From positions 1 to 64,000 of the forward strand of contig NZ_SOCT01000006.1 of assembly GCF_004364435.1 (NCBI RefSeq): a DNA stretch of 64,000 nt. Direction: 5' to 3'. How positions within the stretch are numbered: the stretch's first letter is position 1; every line of letters begins with the position of its first letter. The position numbers were made by a program, and so were the translations under genes. The stretch comes from Pseudomonas sp. LP_7_YM. Lineage in GTDB: Bacteria; Pseudomonadota; Gammaproteobacteria; Pseudomonadales; Pseudomonadaceae. The notes under the pieces are model-generated. The model did not search any database, was not told where the DNA came from, and saw nothing but the letters and a program-made list of their open reading frames with translations. Shown here piece by piece: positions 49,922-57,302 of this stretch.

Positions 49922-50110
49922 ATGAGTACCAAAGACCCCTGCATCAGTATCTGTAAATTTGACGATGACATCTGCATCGGCTGTGGTCGCAGCAAGCGCG
50001 AGATCAAATCGTGGAAGAAGATGGACAAGAACGAGAAGCGCTCGGTGCTGGCCGAGTCAGCCATGCGCCTGATCAAGCTCAAGGGCGCCGGTCGGCGGAA
50101 AAAGAAGTAG
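49922..50110 (+). CDS. DUF1289 Cys-rich small protein
   Basis: 62 residues with the DUF1289 zinc or iron-sulfur-type motif CISICKFDDDICIGCGRS followed by a basic tail. Function unknown; family members are frequent next to translation and RNA-modification genes, and rluB follows here. Start ATG 49922. Confidence 0.9.
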   Translation: MSTKDPCISICKFDDDICIGCGRSKREIKSWKKMDKNEKRSVLAESAMRLIKLKGAGRRKKK

Positions 50111-50319
50111 CTGAGGGCTAACCCCCGATATTTTCGTCTGGTCTCTGATGCGCGACGCGCGCCATGAGCGTATGATTCGCGACCTTTTGGCGATCCACAC
50201 TCGCCTCAGGCTTCAGTTTTCAGCCCTGCTGGTTCTGAGCGCCATGCTCGTCCAGAGATCGGGCAACAGGCCGTGCCCACTCGCGCACGCCCTGATTCGA
50301 CACACCGGGAGGTGCCCAG

Positions 50320-51525
50320 ATGAGTGAACAAGACAAGCAGGACCAAGAAATCGGCCCAGCAGGCGAAAAACTGCAAAAGGTGCTGGCGCGCATTGGCGTC
50401 GGTTCGCGCCGTGACGTCGAGGCCTGGATCGGCGAAGGCCGGATCAAGGTCAACGGCGTACAGGCAAGCCTTGGGCAGCGTGTCGACCTGCACGACGCCA
50501 TCACCGTCGATGGCCGCGTCATCCGTCGCGAAGAAGCGGCCGAGACCGTGCGCCGCGTCGTCATGTACAACAAACCAGACGGCGAAATCTGCACCCGTGA
50601 CGACCCGGAAGGCCGCCCGACCGTGTTCGACCGCCTGCCGCGCCCCAAAGAAGGCCGCTGGATCAACATCGGTCGTCTGGACATCAACACCACCGGTCTG
50701 CTGATGTTCACCACCGACGGTGAATTGGCCAACCGCCTGATGCACCCTTCGTTTGAGATGGACCGCGAATACGCTGTACGCGTGCGTGGCGAAGTCGATG
50801 ACGACATGCTGCTGCGTCTTAAAAACGGTGTGATCCTCGAAGACGGTCCTGCGCGTTTCACCGACATCCAGCAAGCGCCGGGTGGTGAAGGCTTCAACCA
50901 CTGGTATCACTGTGTGGTGATGGAAGGCCGTAACCGCGAGGTTCGTCGCCTGTGGGAGTCTCAGGGGTTGGTGGTCAGCCGCCTGAAGCGCGTGCGATTC
51001 GGGCCGGTGTTCCTCAACTCCGACCTGCCAATGGGGCGCTGGCGCGAAATGAGTCAGCAGGAAGTTGACATCCTGAGCGCCGAAGTCGGCCTGAAACCGG
51101 TCGCCATGCCGCAAATGAACGCCAAGACCAAGGATAAGCTCGAACGTCTGCAGCGTCAGTCTTCGCGCCCATTGGGCAAAGGCGAGCGCGTGCGTCAGTT
51201 GCGTCCTGCCAAGGATGCCGCACCGGCTGATCGTCCTGCCCGCGAGCCGCGTCTGGCCGATGGTGAGCGTCCTGCCCGTAAGCCGGCCGACAGCGGCCGT
51301 CCTGCACGTACCCCGCGTCCGGCAGCTGGCGGTCGCACCGACAGCAGTCGTGGCACGCCGGTAGCAGATCGTCCGAGCGAGATGAACAAGCGCCCGGCCA
51401 AGCCCAAGACCACGCGTCCGGGTATCAAGCTGGTGGACGACGACAAGACCCCTTCGGGCAAGCGTCGCGGCGCCCCGGCCGGGGCCGGTCAGCGTCCGGG
51501 CTTCGGTCGTCGCAAGCCTGAGTGA
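50320..51525 (+). CDS. rluB: 23S rRNA pseudouridine synthase RluB
   Basis: 401 residues: S4 RNA-binding domain (about 10-70) then a RsuA/RluB-type catalytic domain with GRLDINTTGLLMF (catalytic Asp), modifying U2605 of 23S rRNA by family knowledge. The C-terminal 130 residues are a basic Arg/Pro/Ala-rich low-complexity tail with repeated RPA(R/K) units, longer than in E. coli RluB. Start ATG 50320 with GGGAGG upstream. A decayed second copy of nt 51091-51150 lies at 53200-53257. Confidence 0.93.
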   Translation: MSEQDKQDQEIGPAGEKLQKVLARIGVGSRRDVEAWIGEGRIKVNGVQASLGQRVDLHDAITVDGRVIRREEAAETVRRVVMYNKPDGEICTRDDPEGRPTVFDRLPRPKEGRWINIGRLDINTTGLLMFTTDGELANRLMHPSFEMDREYAVRVRGEVDDDMLLRLKNGVILEDGPARFTDIQQAPGGEGFNHWYHCVVMEGRNREVRRLWESQGLVVSRLKRVRFGPVFLNSDLPMGRWREMSQQEVDILSAEVGLKPVAMPQMNAKTKDKLERLQRQSSRPLGKGERVRQLRPAKDAAPADRPAREPRLADGERPARKPADSGRPARTPRPAAGGRTDSSRGTPVADRPSEMNKRPAKPKTTRPGIKLVDDDKTPSGKRRGAPAGAGQRPGFGRRKPE

Positions 51526-51542
51526 TCCGGTCCTGAAATAGA

Positions 51543-51569
51543 AACGCCAGTCCTTGTGACTGGCGTTTT
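51543..51569 (+). terminator. rluB terminator
   Basis: AACGCCAGTC / GACTGGCGTT perfect 10-bp stem, CTTGT loop, ending in TTTT. A near-identical hairpin recurs at 53316-53349. Confidence 0.9.
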
Positions 51570-51585
51570 CATGTGTGGCGTGCGC

Positions 51586-52557
51586 TTACAGATTCACATA
51601 CCGAAGACCGTCGAACAGCACGCGACCATCCACAGCCAGCGCTCCGCTGTTGAAAATCAGGTCCAGGTGATGACTGCCCTTGGCGCCCCCGCCCAGGCCC
51701 AGATGCAGTCCGCAATGGCGCTCTTCGAATCCGGCATTGCGGGCATACAGCTGCCTTACGCCCTCGTTAGTACCGATGCCCAGTTCTTCGATGCGGCGGT
51801 TCGAAGGGTTGGCATCGAGGTACTTGTTGAAGTCGTTTTCCAGCCCGGGCACCTGCGTCGCGATACGTGTAACGGTGGAGTTTTCGATCCATAACTCCAG
51901 GGGAGACTCAATAATTCCGTACTTGCGCGCAAAGGGGATGGTACCGAGAAAGGTCCCGACGAATTTCACATGGCCGTTGATGGAGTCGCTGTGCGTCGCG
52001 ACCTCGCCGGGTGCCAAATCATAGTTCCCGACGCCGTTGATGTTGGTCCATTTTTTCAGCTCACCCAGAGGGAGCTCGAAATGCGAGCCTTGCTCGTCGC
52101 TGAAGCTCAGGATTTCGCCCTGATTCATGTTCTCGATGAGGGCGGCATTCAACTGCGCAATACGTTGCGGTTCGACGCTGAAGGTGTCGTAGAAGTGACT
52201 GCCGTAATCCTTGAACAGCAGCGATTTCTTCCAGTGTTCCGACATCACCCCCTGCAGCGCGCGAATGAAATCCGGTCCTTCGGCCCGCGGATTGGGCAGG
52301 GTAGATGCGTCGTAGAACAGGACATACAGATCAGCCTCAATGATGGCTTGAGTCAACTGATCGGTGGACGACGTTTGTAAAGGCATCTTGCTGAATTGAA
52401 AGGTGTCACGGGCGGTGGGGCCTTCAACGATCTCTGCGACCAGAGCGTCGTAGTCTTCGGTGTGGGCCAGCAAAACATTGGGTGAAGGAATATGCGCGAC
52501 GGCGGGATGATGATGCAGGTAGTAAAGAAAGTGGTCGATTGCCCTGTTCTGATCCAT
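51586..52557 (-). CDS. M29-type metallopeptidase-like enzyme (aminopeptidase T fold)
   Basis: 323 residues resembling the thermophilic M29 leucyl aminopeptidase superfamily, which also includes the iron dioxygenase NicX. Family blocks seen: PGEVATHSDSINGHVKF (Glu185), EELGIGTNEGV (Glu258), FEERHCGLHLGLG (Glu279, His285) and SHHLDLIF (His297, Asp299), so metal ligands seem intact. The N-terminal half is divergent. Start ATG 52557 has GGAG 7 nt upstream; a TTG at 52575 is an alternative. It is the second gene of a two-gene unit after the 46-residue peptide gene. Whether it cleaves or oxidises is unknown; a role on the peptide is inference. Confidence 0.75.
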   Translation of the reverse strand: MDQNRAIDHFLYYLHHHPAVAHIPSPNVLLAHTEDYDALVAEIVEGPTARDTFQFSKMPLQTSSTDQLTQAIIEADLYVLFYDASTLPNPRAEGPDFIRALQGVMSEHWKKSLLFKDYGSHFYDTFSVEPQRIAQLNAALIENMNQGEILSFSDEQGSHFELPLGELKKWTNINGVGNYDLAPGEVATHSDSINGHVKFVGTFLGTIPFARKYGIIESPLELWIENSTVTRIATQVPGLENDFNKYLDANPSNRRIEELGIGTNEGVRQLYARNAGFEERHCGLHLGLGGGAKGSHHLDLIFNSGALAVDGRVLFDGLRYVNL

Positions 52558-52590
52558 AAAGGCGCTCCGCTGCAAATGCTGAAAACTGAA

Positions 52591-52619
52591 AGGGCCAACG
52601 GGTCAGACCCGTTCGCCCT
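52591..52619 (-). promoter_or_regulatory. Strong hairpin between peptide and M29 genes
   Basis: AGGGC-c-AACGGGT / ACCCGTT-c-GCCCT: 12 base pairs with one C-C mismatch and a CAG loop, starting 9 bp beyond the peptide stop. No T run, so it is more likely a processing, stabilising or attenuating element that would raise peptide over enzyme expression. Confidence 0.6.
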
Positions 52620-52628
52620 GTTTCTGCC

Positions 52629-52769
52629 TTAGAGCGGCCACATCGCGGTGCCGAATGGCACCACGGCGTCAGCTTGCATCATTTCCACGGCAGCATCGTG
52701 CGTCGGTGCTTCAAACCAGTCGTCCAGTTGCAGTTCTTCTTCCAGGGTATGTTCCGCTGTTGATTGCAT
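52629..52769 (-). CDS. 46-residue acidic peptide, possible RiPP precursor
   Basis: Starts at ATG 52769 with an ideal AGGAG 6 nt upstream. The peptide has ten Asp/Glu, no Lys or Arg and no Cys. Residues 9-20 (LEEELQLDDWFE) look like an acidic leader helix; the C-terminal dozen (DAVVPFGTAMWPL region) is hydrophobic with Trp44 and a final Leu46. That leader/core contrast, the small size and the adjacent enzyme gene fit a ribosomally made, modified peptide. No signal peptide or double-Gly motif. I do not recognise a named family. A longer frame upstream lacks support. Confidence 0.65.
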   Translation of the reverse strand: MQSTAEHTLEEELQLDDWFEAPTHDAAVEMMQADAVVPFGTAMWPL

Positions 52770-53199
52770 ATGAATCTCCTGAGAATACTTACTTGCCGAG
52801 TGCGACGAGGACAACCGTACCGGTAGCGGTGACCGCCTCGTCGGGGGAAGCACGCTGACCTTCTTGGCCAGCAGGCGTTGAAAAAGTTAGTGCACGAATC
52901 CGATTGTTGCAAAAATTTTATACACGATGACAATGCTGGCATTTCGCCTAAAAAACAAAAACTTGCAGGAAAACAACGGCCCAGCTGAACCGTTTTTTTT
53001 TAAACTTTTTTCGACGCAATTATGTCGGGTTTTAAACAATCGTCTTTGAAACGACGTTTCCGGTACCCCACACATAGCGCTGTATCAGTGTGTTTTCTGG
53101 GCAGTATCTGATCGCTGGTGCGGCTCGTTCCCGGCCCGATGCATGAATCCTGATTTTCTGACCCGGTTCGCAGTGGGCGTCGCTGTCGCGGACCCCTTC
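52770..53199. promoter_or_regulatory. AT-rich upstream region of the peptide cassette
   Basis: No gene seen. Strongly AT-rich between 52900 and 53045, unlike neighbours. It should hold the promoter of the peptide-M29 unit. A short hairpin with nine T on the plus strand at 52975-53002 could act as a plus-strand terminator, but no plus-strand gene precedes it. Confidence 0.45.
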
Positions 53200-53257
53200 G
53201 GCTGAAGCCGGCCGCCATGCCGCAAATGGACACCAAGACCGAGGACAAGCTCAAACA
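53200..53257 (+). pseudogene. Decayed partial copy of rluB
   Basis: CTGAAGCCGGCCGCCATGCC and the following CGCAAATGGACACCAAGACC, GAGGACAAGCTCAAAC match rluB 51091-51150 (CTGAAACCGGTCGCCATGCC, CGCAAATGAACGCCAAGACC, AAGGATAAGCTCGAAC) with roughly ten substitutions over nearly 60 bp. It is followed at 53316 by a copy of the rluB terminator. The intervening 3' repeat region of rluB is missing. Confidence 0.8.
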
Positions 53258-53315
53258 GCGGCGCCTCGGTTGGGCCTCAGGTTGTCCCATGACTTAATAG
53301 CCGTGTCGTGAAATG

Positions 53316-53349
53316 AAAAACGCCAGTCCCTGTGACTGGCGTTTTTTTT
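53316..53349 (+). terminator. Duplicate of the rluB terminator
   Basis: AAAAACGCCAGTC / GACTGGCGTTTTT stem with CCTGT loop and a run of nine T. Compared with the hairpin at 51543-51569, the stem is the same and the loop differs by one base. Confidence 0.88.
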
Positions 53350-53791
53350 TGCGTGCGCCACGCATGGCACGTTGTGGCAATCCGTTTGGCTGGGGTGGTC
53401 ACGTTGCTTGATAGCGTGAGAGAACGGCAAATTCAGGTGCACCTCCTGCTGCGGTCGTTGGCCGTTTTCGATTGGTAAAGACAGGCCGTGTTGATTTGAA
53501 GTAGTGCCTGCTCACTCACTTATATGAATAATAGCTGTGTCGCTTTTATATAAATTCTGTAGGTATCGAAAGAATAAACACACTGTGCATGCGCGGTCGT
53601 GAAAATAATTGCAGCTGTTTATTTATTCTGTGGCGAGCATTGTGTAGGGTAACCAGGCGAGTACTTATTGCCGTTGGTGAAAACTGTTTCTTGTTTATTG
53701 GTTTTTTAAGCGTTTCTGCGGTAGCGGATAACTTTATCGTATAGCTCGTTATCAAACTGGGACCCAGCGGTGCAGATTAGGGAAAATCATC
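53350..53791. other. AT-rich leader region of the tandem-protein/exporter operon
   Basis: About 440 bp with no gene, AT-rich from 53510 to 53720. It presumably carries the promoter of the operon starting at 53792. No Hrp box, sigma-54 site or other operator could be recognised. Confidence 0.4.
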
Positions 53792-54451
53792 ATGGTCGGA
53801 ATCGCCACTGCATTTTCAGGCAGCAGTTCAATAACCACTGCTGCAACTGCAAACATTCAATCAGCTGCCACTGTGAGCACTGAAAAGACAGAAAAGAATG
53901 ATCCTCAAGCGAGGGCTGAACCTGCTGTTTCTACACTGGCACGTCAACTGAGCGAGGCAGCAAAGCGGGCGGAACTCAGGGATGCCACGATTGATTTCAA
54001 GGCACTGGGACAGTTGGCTGGGCGCATCACCGATGAATTGATTGGTGACACCTATTCGGCCAATAGAGCCCGGAATCACGCCGAGGTCCCAGGGACGGAC
54101 GATCCTGAGTTGCTTGCCCGTGCTCGGCAGGCCACCGCATTTATCAAGGGCACTGACAGCAATCCCTTCAAAGGATTATCTCGCGAGCAGCTTGCGTTGA
54201 TTACCTACGACGAAGGTGGCGACTTCACTGTTGATGAACGCCGCGCGGCTTGGCGCGAAGCATCTGACCAGGAGCAAGTCTGGAAGCGCCAGGTCGTTCA
54301 AAAGGCATCGGCTGAATACGAGGCCACCGGCAAGACGACCAGTTTTTTCGCCGAGGTGCTCGACCATTACGAATCGCTGCCAGTCATCGAACGAGCGCAA
54401 TACCCGCAGAGTTATGTGGCTGGCCTGCGGCAGAAAATCGGCCAGGACTTC
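53786..54451 (+). repeat. Tandem gene duplication, copy 1
   Basis: This block and 54610-55275 are direct repeats including the bases just before the ATG (AATCATC) and the first 220 codons. By eye the proteins differ at about 22 of 220 positions. Confidence 0.9.
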
Positions 54452-54481
54452 GTTCACACAGGTAATCAGGGGGAAAACTGA
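53792..54481 (+). CDS. Tandem protein 1, unknown family, possible export substrate
   Basis: 229 residues. Residues 1-28 are uncharged and rich in Ala, Ser and Thr, without a classical signal peptide. Then a charged helical domain and, at about 145-220, a segment LSREQLALITYDEGGDFTV..ERRAAW followed by FFAEVLDHYESLP and YPQSYVAGLRQKIG. It is about 90% identical to the next protein but ends in a short VHTGNQGEN tail. AGGG precedes the ATG. I do not recognise a named domain. Linkage to the exporter suggests substrate or accessory factor. Confidence 0.75.
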   Translation: MVGIATAFSGSSSITTAATANIQSAATVSTEKTEKNDPQARAEPAVSTLARQLSEAAKRAELRDATIDFKALGQLAGRITDELIGDTYSANRARNHAEVPGTDDPELLARARQATAFIKGTDSNPFKGLSREQLALITYDEGGDFTVDERRAAWREASDQEQVWKRQVVQKASAEYEATGKTTSFFAEVLDHYESLPVIERAQYPQSYVAGLRQKIGQDFVHTGNQGEN

Positions 54482-54609
54482 TTTGTCGCCCGCAAGTATT
54501 CAAAAAGTCGGGCTGACTGTTACTGACCGCTTCGAGTATTTCGCCACATCGCGATAACGCAACTGCACATGTTGTTGCCCGAGTTACTGCATGGCTTGGA
54601 TTAAGGAGA

Positions 54610-55275
54610 ATCATCATGGTCGGAATCGCCACTGCATTTTCAGGCAGCAGTTCAATAACCACTGCTGCAACCGCAAACATTCAATCCGCTGCCACTGTGC
54701 GTACTGAAAGGACAGAAAAGACTGACCCTCAAGCGAGCGCTGAACCTGCTGTTTCTACATTGGCACGTCAACTGAGCGAGGCGGCAAAGCGGGCGGAACT
54801 CAGGGATGCCACGATTGATTTCAAGGCACTGGGACAGTTGGCTGGGCGCATCACCGATGAATTGATTGGCGATACCTACCAAGCCAACAAGGCTCGGAAT
54901 AATGCCGAAGTACCTGATACGGATGATCCTGAATTGCTCGCACGCGCCCGTCAGGCAACGGGATTTATCTATGGCAACGACACCAACCCGTTCAAGGGTT
55001 TGTCTGGCGACCAGCTTGCCGTGATTGCCTACGACGAAGGCGGTGAGTTTACCGTCAATGAGCGTCGTGCCGCTTGGCGTGAGGCTTATGACCAGGAGCA
55101 AGTCTGGAGGCGACAGGTCATTCAAAAGGCATCGGCTGAATACGAGGCCACCGGCAAGACGACCAGTTTCTTCGCCGAGGTGCTCGACCATTACGAGTCG
55201 CTACCCGCCATCGAACGAGCGCAATACCCGCAGAGTTATGTGGCTGGCCTGCGGCAGAAAATCGGCCAGGACTTC
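54610..55275 (+). repeat. Tandem gene duplication, copy 2
   Basis: Second direct repeat; see the first copy at 53786-54451. Similarity stops abruptly after the codon for Phe220. Confidence 0.9.
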
Positions 55276-55380
55276 ACTCCCGCAGATGGCCAGGCAAGGG
55301 GCGGTGCGTCAAGCGTCTCCTCGGAAAACGGGGCGTCATCAGGCTCAACCACTTCCGGAGGATTGGGCAGTGTCGGTTAA
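54616..55380 (+). CDS. Tandem protein 2, paralogue with Gly/Ser-rich tail
   Basis: 254 residues; first 28 residues identical to tandem protein 1. The C-terminal 34 residues are a Gly/Ser-rich tail (for example SSGSTTSGGLGSVG) that protein 1 lacks. Such a glycine-serine end is reminiscent of C-terminal export tails but carries no RTX repeats. AAGGAGA lies ideally before the ATG. The last 11 bases overlap the exporter ATPase gene, so both are translated together, the strongest link between these proteins and the transporter. Confidence 0.78.
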   Translation: MVGIATAFSGSSSITTAATANIQSAATVRTERTEKTDPQASAEPAVSTLARQLSEAAKRAELRDATIDFKALGQLAGRITDELIGDTYQANKARNNAEVPDTDDPELLARARQATGFIYGNDTNPFKGLSGDQLAVIAYDEGGEFTVNERRAAWREAYDQEQVWRRQVIQKASAEYEATGKTTSFFAEVLDHYESLPAIERAQYPQSYVAGLRQKIGQDFTPADGQARGGASSVSSENGASSGSTTSGGLGSVG

Positions 55381-56113
55381 TGCGCAAATCACGTGCTCAA
55401 ATCGGCATCCCGCACCCGCCCATGATGAGTTCATCGTGCTGCAGGGCATTTGTCATGACTATCAGACGGCAGGCGCATCTCACCGCGTTCTGCATAACGT
55501 TTCGCTCGTGATCGTGCGAGGACGCAGTTACGCCATCACCGGTGCGTCTGGTTCGGGCAAAAGTACGCTGCTCAATATTCTCGGTTTGCTGGATCAACCC
55601 TCTTCAGGGCGGTTCATGCTCGAAGGACTCGATGTACAGGCGTCAACATCGGACCAGCGTGCGGGCCTGCGTAACCGCTGCATCGGGTTCGTGTTTCAAA
55701 GTTTCAATTTGCTGCCACGGCTCAGTGCACTGGATAACGTTGCGTTGCCGCTCCTCTACCGGGGTGTTTCGCGCACGCAAGCGCGCCTGCGTGCCGGTCG
55801 GCAGCTGCAACGTGTCGGGCTTGGCGAGCGGGCACTCAATCGTCCGGCCGACTTGTCCGGTGGCCAGCGCCAACGTGTGGCCATTGCTCGAGCATTGGTC
55901 GGTGAACCGGCGCTGATTCTGGCGGACGAACCCACCGGCAACCTTGATGACGGTACCGCAGCCGACATCATGAACCTGCTACTGACGCTGAATCGCAACG
56001 ATGGCGTGACGTTGGTCATGGTGACGCACGACAGCGGCCTGGCCCGATGCCTGGACCAGCGTCTGCATGTTCAAGACGGTCACATTCTGGCGCGAGACGC
56101 TCGGCATGCCTGA
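55370..56113 (+). CDS. ABC exporter ATPase (MacB/LolD type)
   Basis: 247-residue stand-alone ATPase. Walker A GASGSGKST, Q-loop FQSFNLLPR, signature LSGGQRQRVAIARAL, Walker B LILADEPTGNLDDG and H-loop MVTHDS are intact. Start GTG 55370 has GGAGG 8 nt upstream, inside the preceding gene. It overlaps the permease start by 8 bp. Together with the next three genes it forms a complete tripartite exporter in which ATPase and permease are separate, unlike fused MacB. Confidence 0.92.
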   Translation: MSVNAQITCSNRHPAPAHDEFIVLQGICHDYQTAGASHRVLHNVSLVIVRGRSYAITGASGSGKSTLLNILGLLDQPSSGRFMLEGLDVQASTSDQRAGLRNRCIGFVFQSFNLLPRLSALDNVALPLLYRGVSRTQARLRAGRQLQRVGLGERALNRPADLSGGQRQRVAIARALVGEPALILADEPTGNLDDGTAADIMNLLLTLNRNDGVTLVMVTHDSGLARCLDQRLHVQDGHILARDARHA

Positions 56114-57302
56114 AATGAGGTCCAACGCTCAGAGCATGACGCTGCGTCAGCACCTGGATGAGTCGCTGGGCAGCCTGCGCCTGTTGGGACGACGCTCGTT
56201 GCTTGCATTGCTGGGTATTGCCGTGGGATGTGCGGCCGTCGTTGCGCTGCTGAACATTGGGCAGGCGGCTGCCAACCAAGCCATCGCCGCCTTCGAAGGG
56301 CTGGGCGTCAATACATTGGTGGTGTCGTTTCCCCCAGCGCCGGACGGCACCCGGTCGGTACCTGCGGCGCTCGACACGGCTGCGCTGAAAAACCGGCTCC
56401 CAGGCATCACGTACGCCGCTCCCTTGATCGTGTATTCATCCCAGCTCAGCCACGCCGGACGCAGGTCCGATGCTTACATCATCGGCACCACCGCTGAGCT
56501 GTTGAATATTCTGGGTTTGGACATGGAGGCCGGTCGATTTCTTGCATTTTTTGATCGGGCTTCGACCCATGCCGTAGTGGGCGCCAGCATTGCTAAAAAA
56601 CTGAATATTCATGTGGGCAGCCGGCTGCAGGCTGAACGCTACGTCCTTGACGTCATCGGCATTCTGACGGCCCAGCCGCTCAATCCATTGGTGGCAATGG
56701 CGCCCGACGAGTCGGTGCTGATCCCCATTGAAGGGGCGCGCCGGTTCCAACCTGCGCCGCAGCTGACCAGCCTTCTTGCATGGGGAAGCGACAGGTCGAC
56801 ACTTTCGGCCACGGCGACCACCTTGAAACAGTATCTGCAAGCGGTGCTCAACGGACGCGAGGCTGATGTTCAGATCCCCCTGCACTTGCTGGATGGCCTA
56901 AACCGGCAAGCCAGTACCTTTTCCTGGCTGCTCGCGGGGCTGGGTGGCATATCGCTGCTGGTCGGCGGCGTTGGCGTGATGAACGTGATGCTGATGAACG
57001 TGGCGCAGCGCCGCCGTGAAATCGGCGTGCGCATGGCGCTGGGTGCCCGGGCTTCGGACATCAGAAATCTGTTTTTGGGCGAGGCAGCGGTGCTGTCGTG
57101 TGCAGGGGCGCTGGTCGGCGCGGTCTGCGGCCTGATCGCCACCTGGGTATTTGTGAAGGCGTCTGGCTGGGCCTTCAGTGTGTCGCCGCTGTCGCTGCCT
57201 TTGGGTGTTTTCGGCTCACTGATCATCGGCCTGTTTTTCGGCCTGCAGCCTGCGTTGGCAGCGGCGCGGATGTTACCGATACAGGCGCTGCGTGATGACT
57301 GA
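56106..57302 (+). CDS. MacB-type ABC exporter permease
   Basis: 398 residues: N-terminal span (about 31-55), a large periplasmic domain (about 60-270), then three C-terminal spans with the FtsX hallmark GVGVMNVMLMNVAQRRREIG. This is the mechanotransmission permease type that drives substrate from periplasm through an adaptor and TolC. Start ATG 56106 overlaps the ATPase; ATG 56115 is an alternative. Confidence 0.9.
   Translation: MPEMRSNAQSMTLRQHLDESLGSLRLLGRRSLLALLGIAVGCAAVVALLNIGQAAANQAIAAFEGLGVNTLVVSFPPAPDGTRSVPAALDTAALKNRLPGITYAAPLIVYSSQLSHAGRRSDAYIIGTTAELLNILGLDMEAGRFLAFFDRASTHAVVGASIAKKLNIHVGSRLQAERYVLDVIGILTAQPLNPLVAMAPDESVLIPIEGARRFQPAPQLTSLLAWGSDRSTLSATATTLKQYLQAVLNGREADVQIPLHLLDGLNRQASTFSWLLAGLGGISLLVGGVGVMNVMLMNVAQRRREIGVRMALGARASDIRNLFLGEAAVLSCAGALVGAVCGLIATWVFVKASGWAFSVSPLSLPLGVFGSLIIGLFFGLQPALAAARMLPIQALRDD

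Noticed and set aside
50206..51114. Minus-strand frame opposite rluB
   Set aside because: Shadow frame; rluB is unambiguous.
53786..55275. CRISPR or phage repeat
   Set aside because: The repeat is a coding duplication of about 670 bp, not short spaced repeats.
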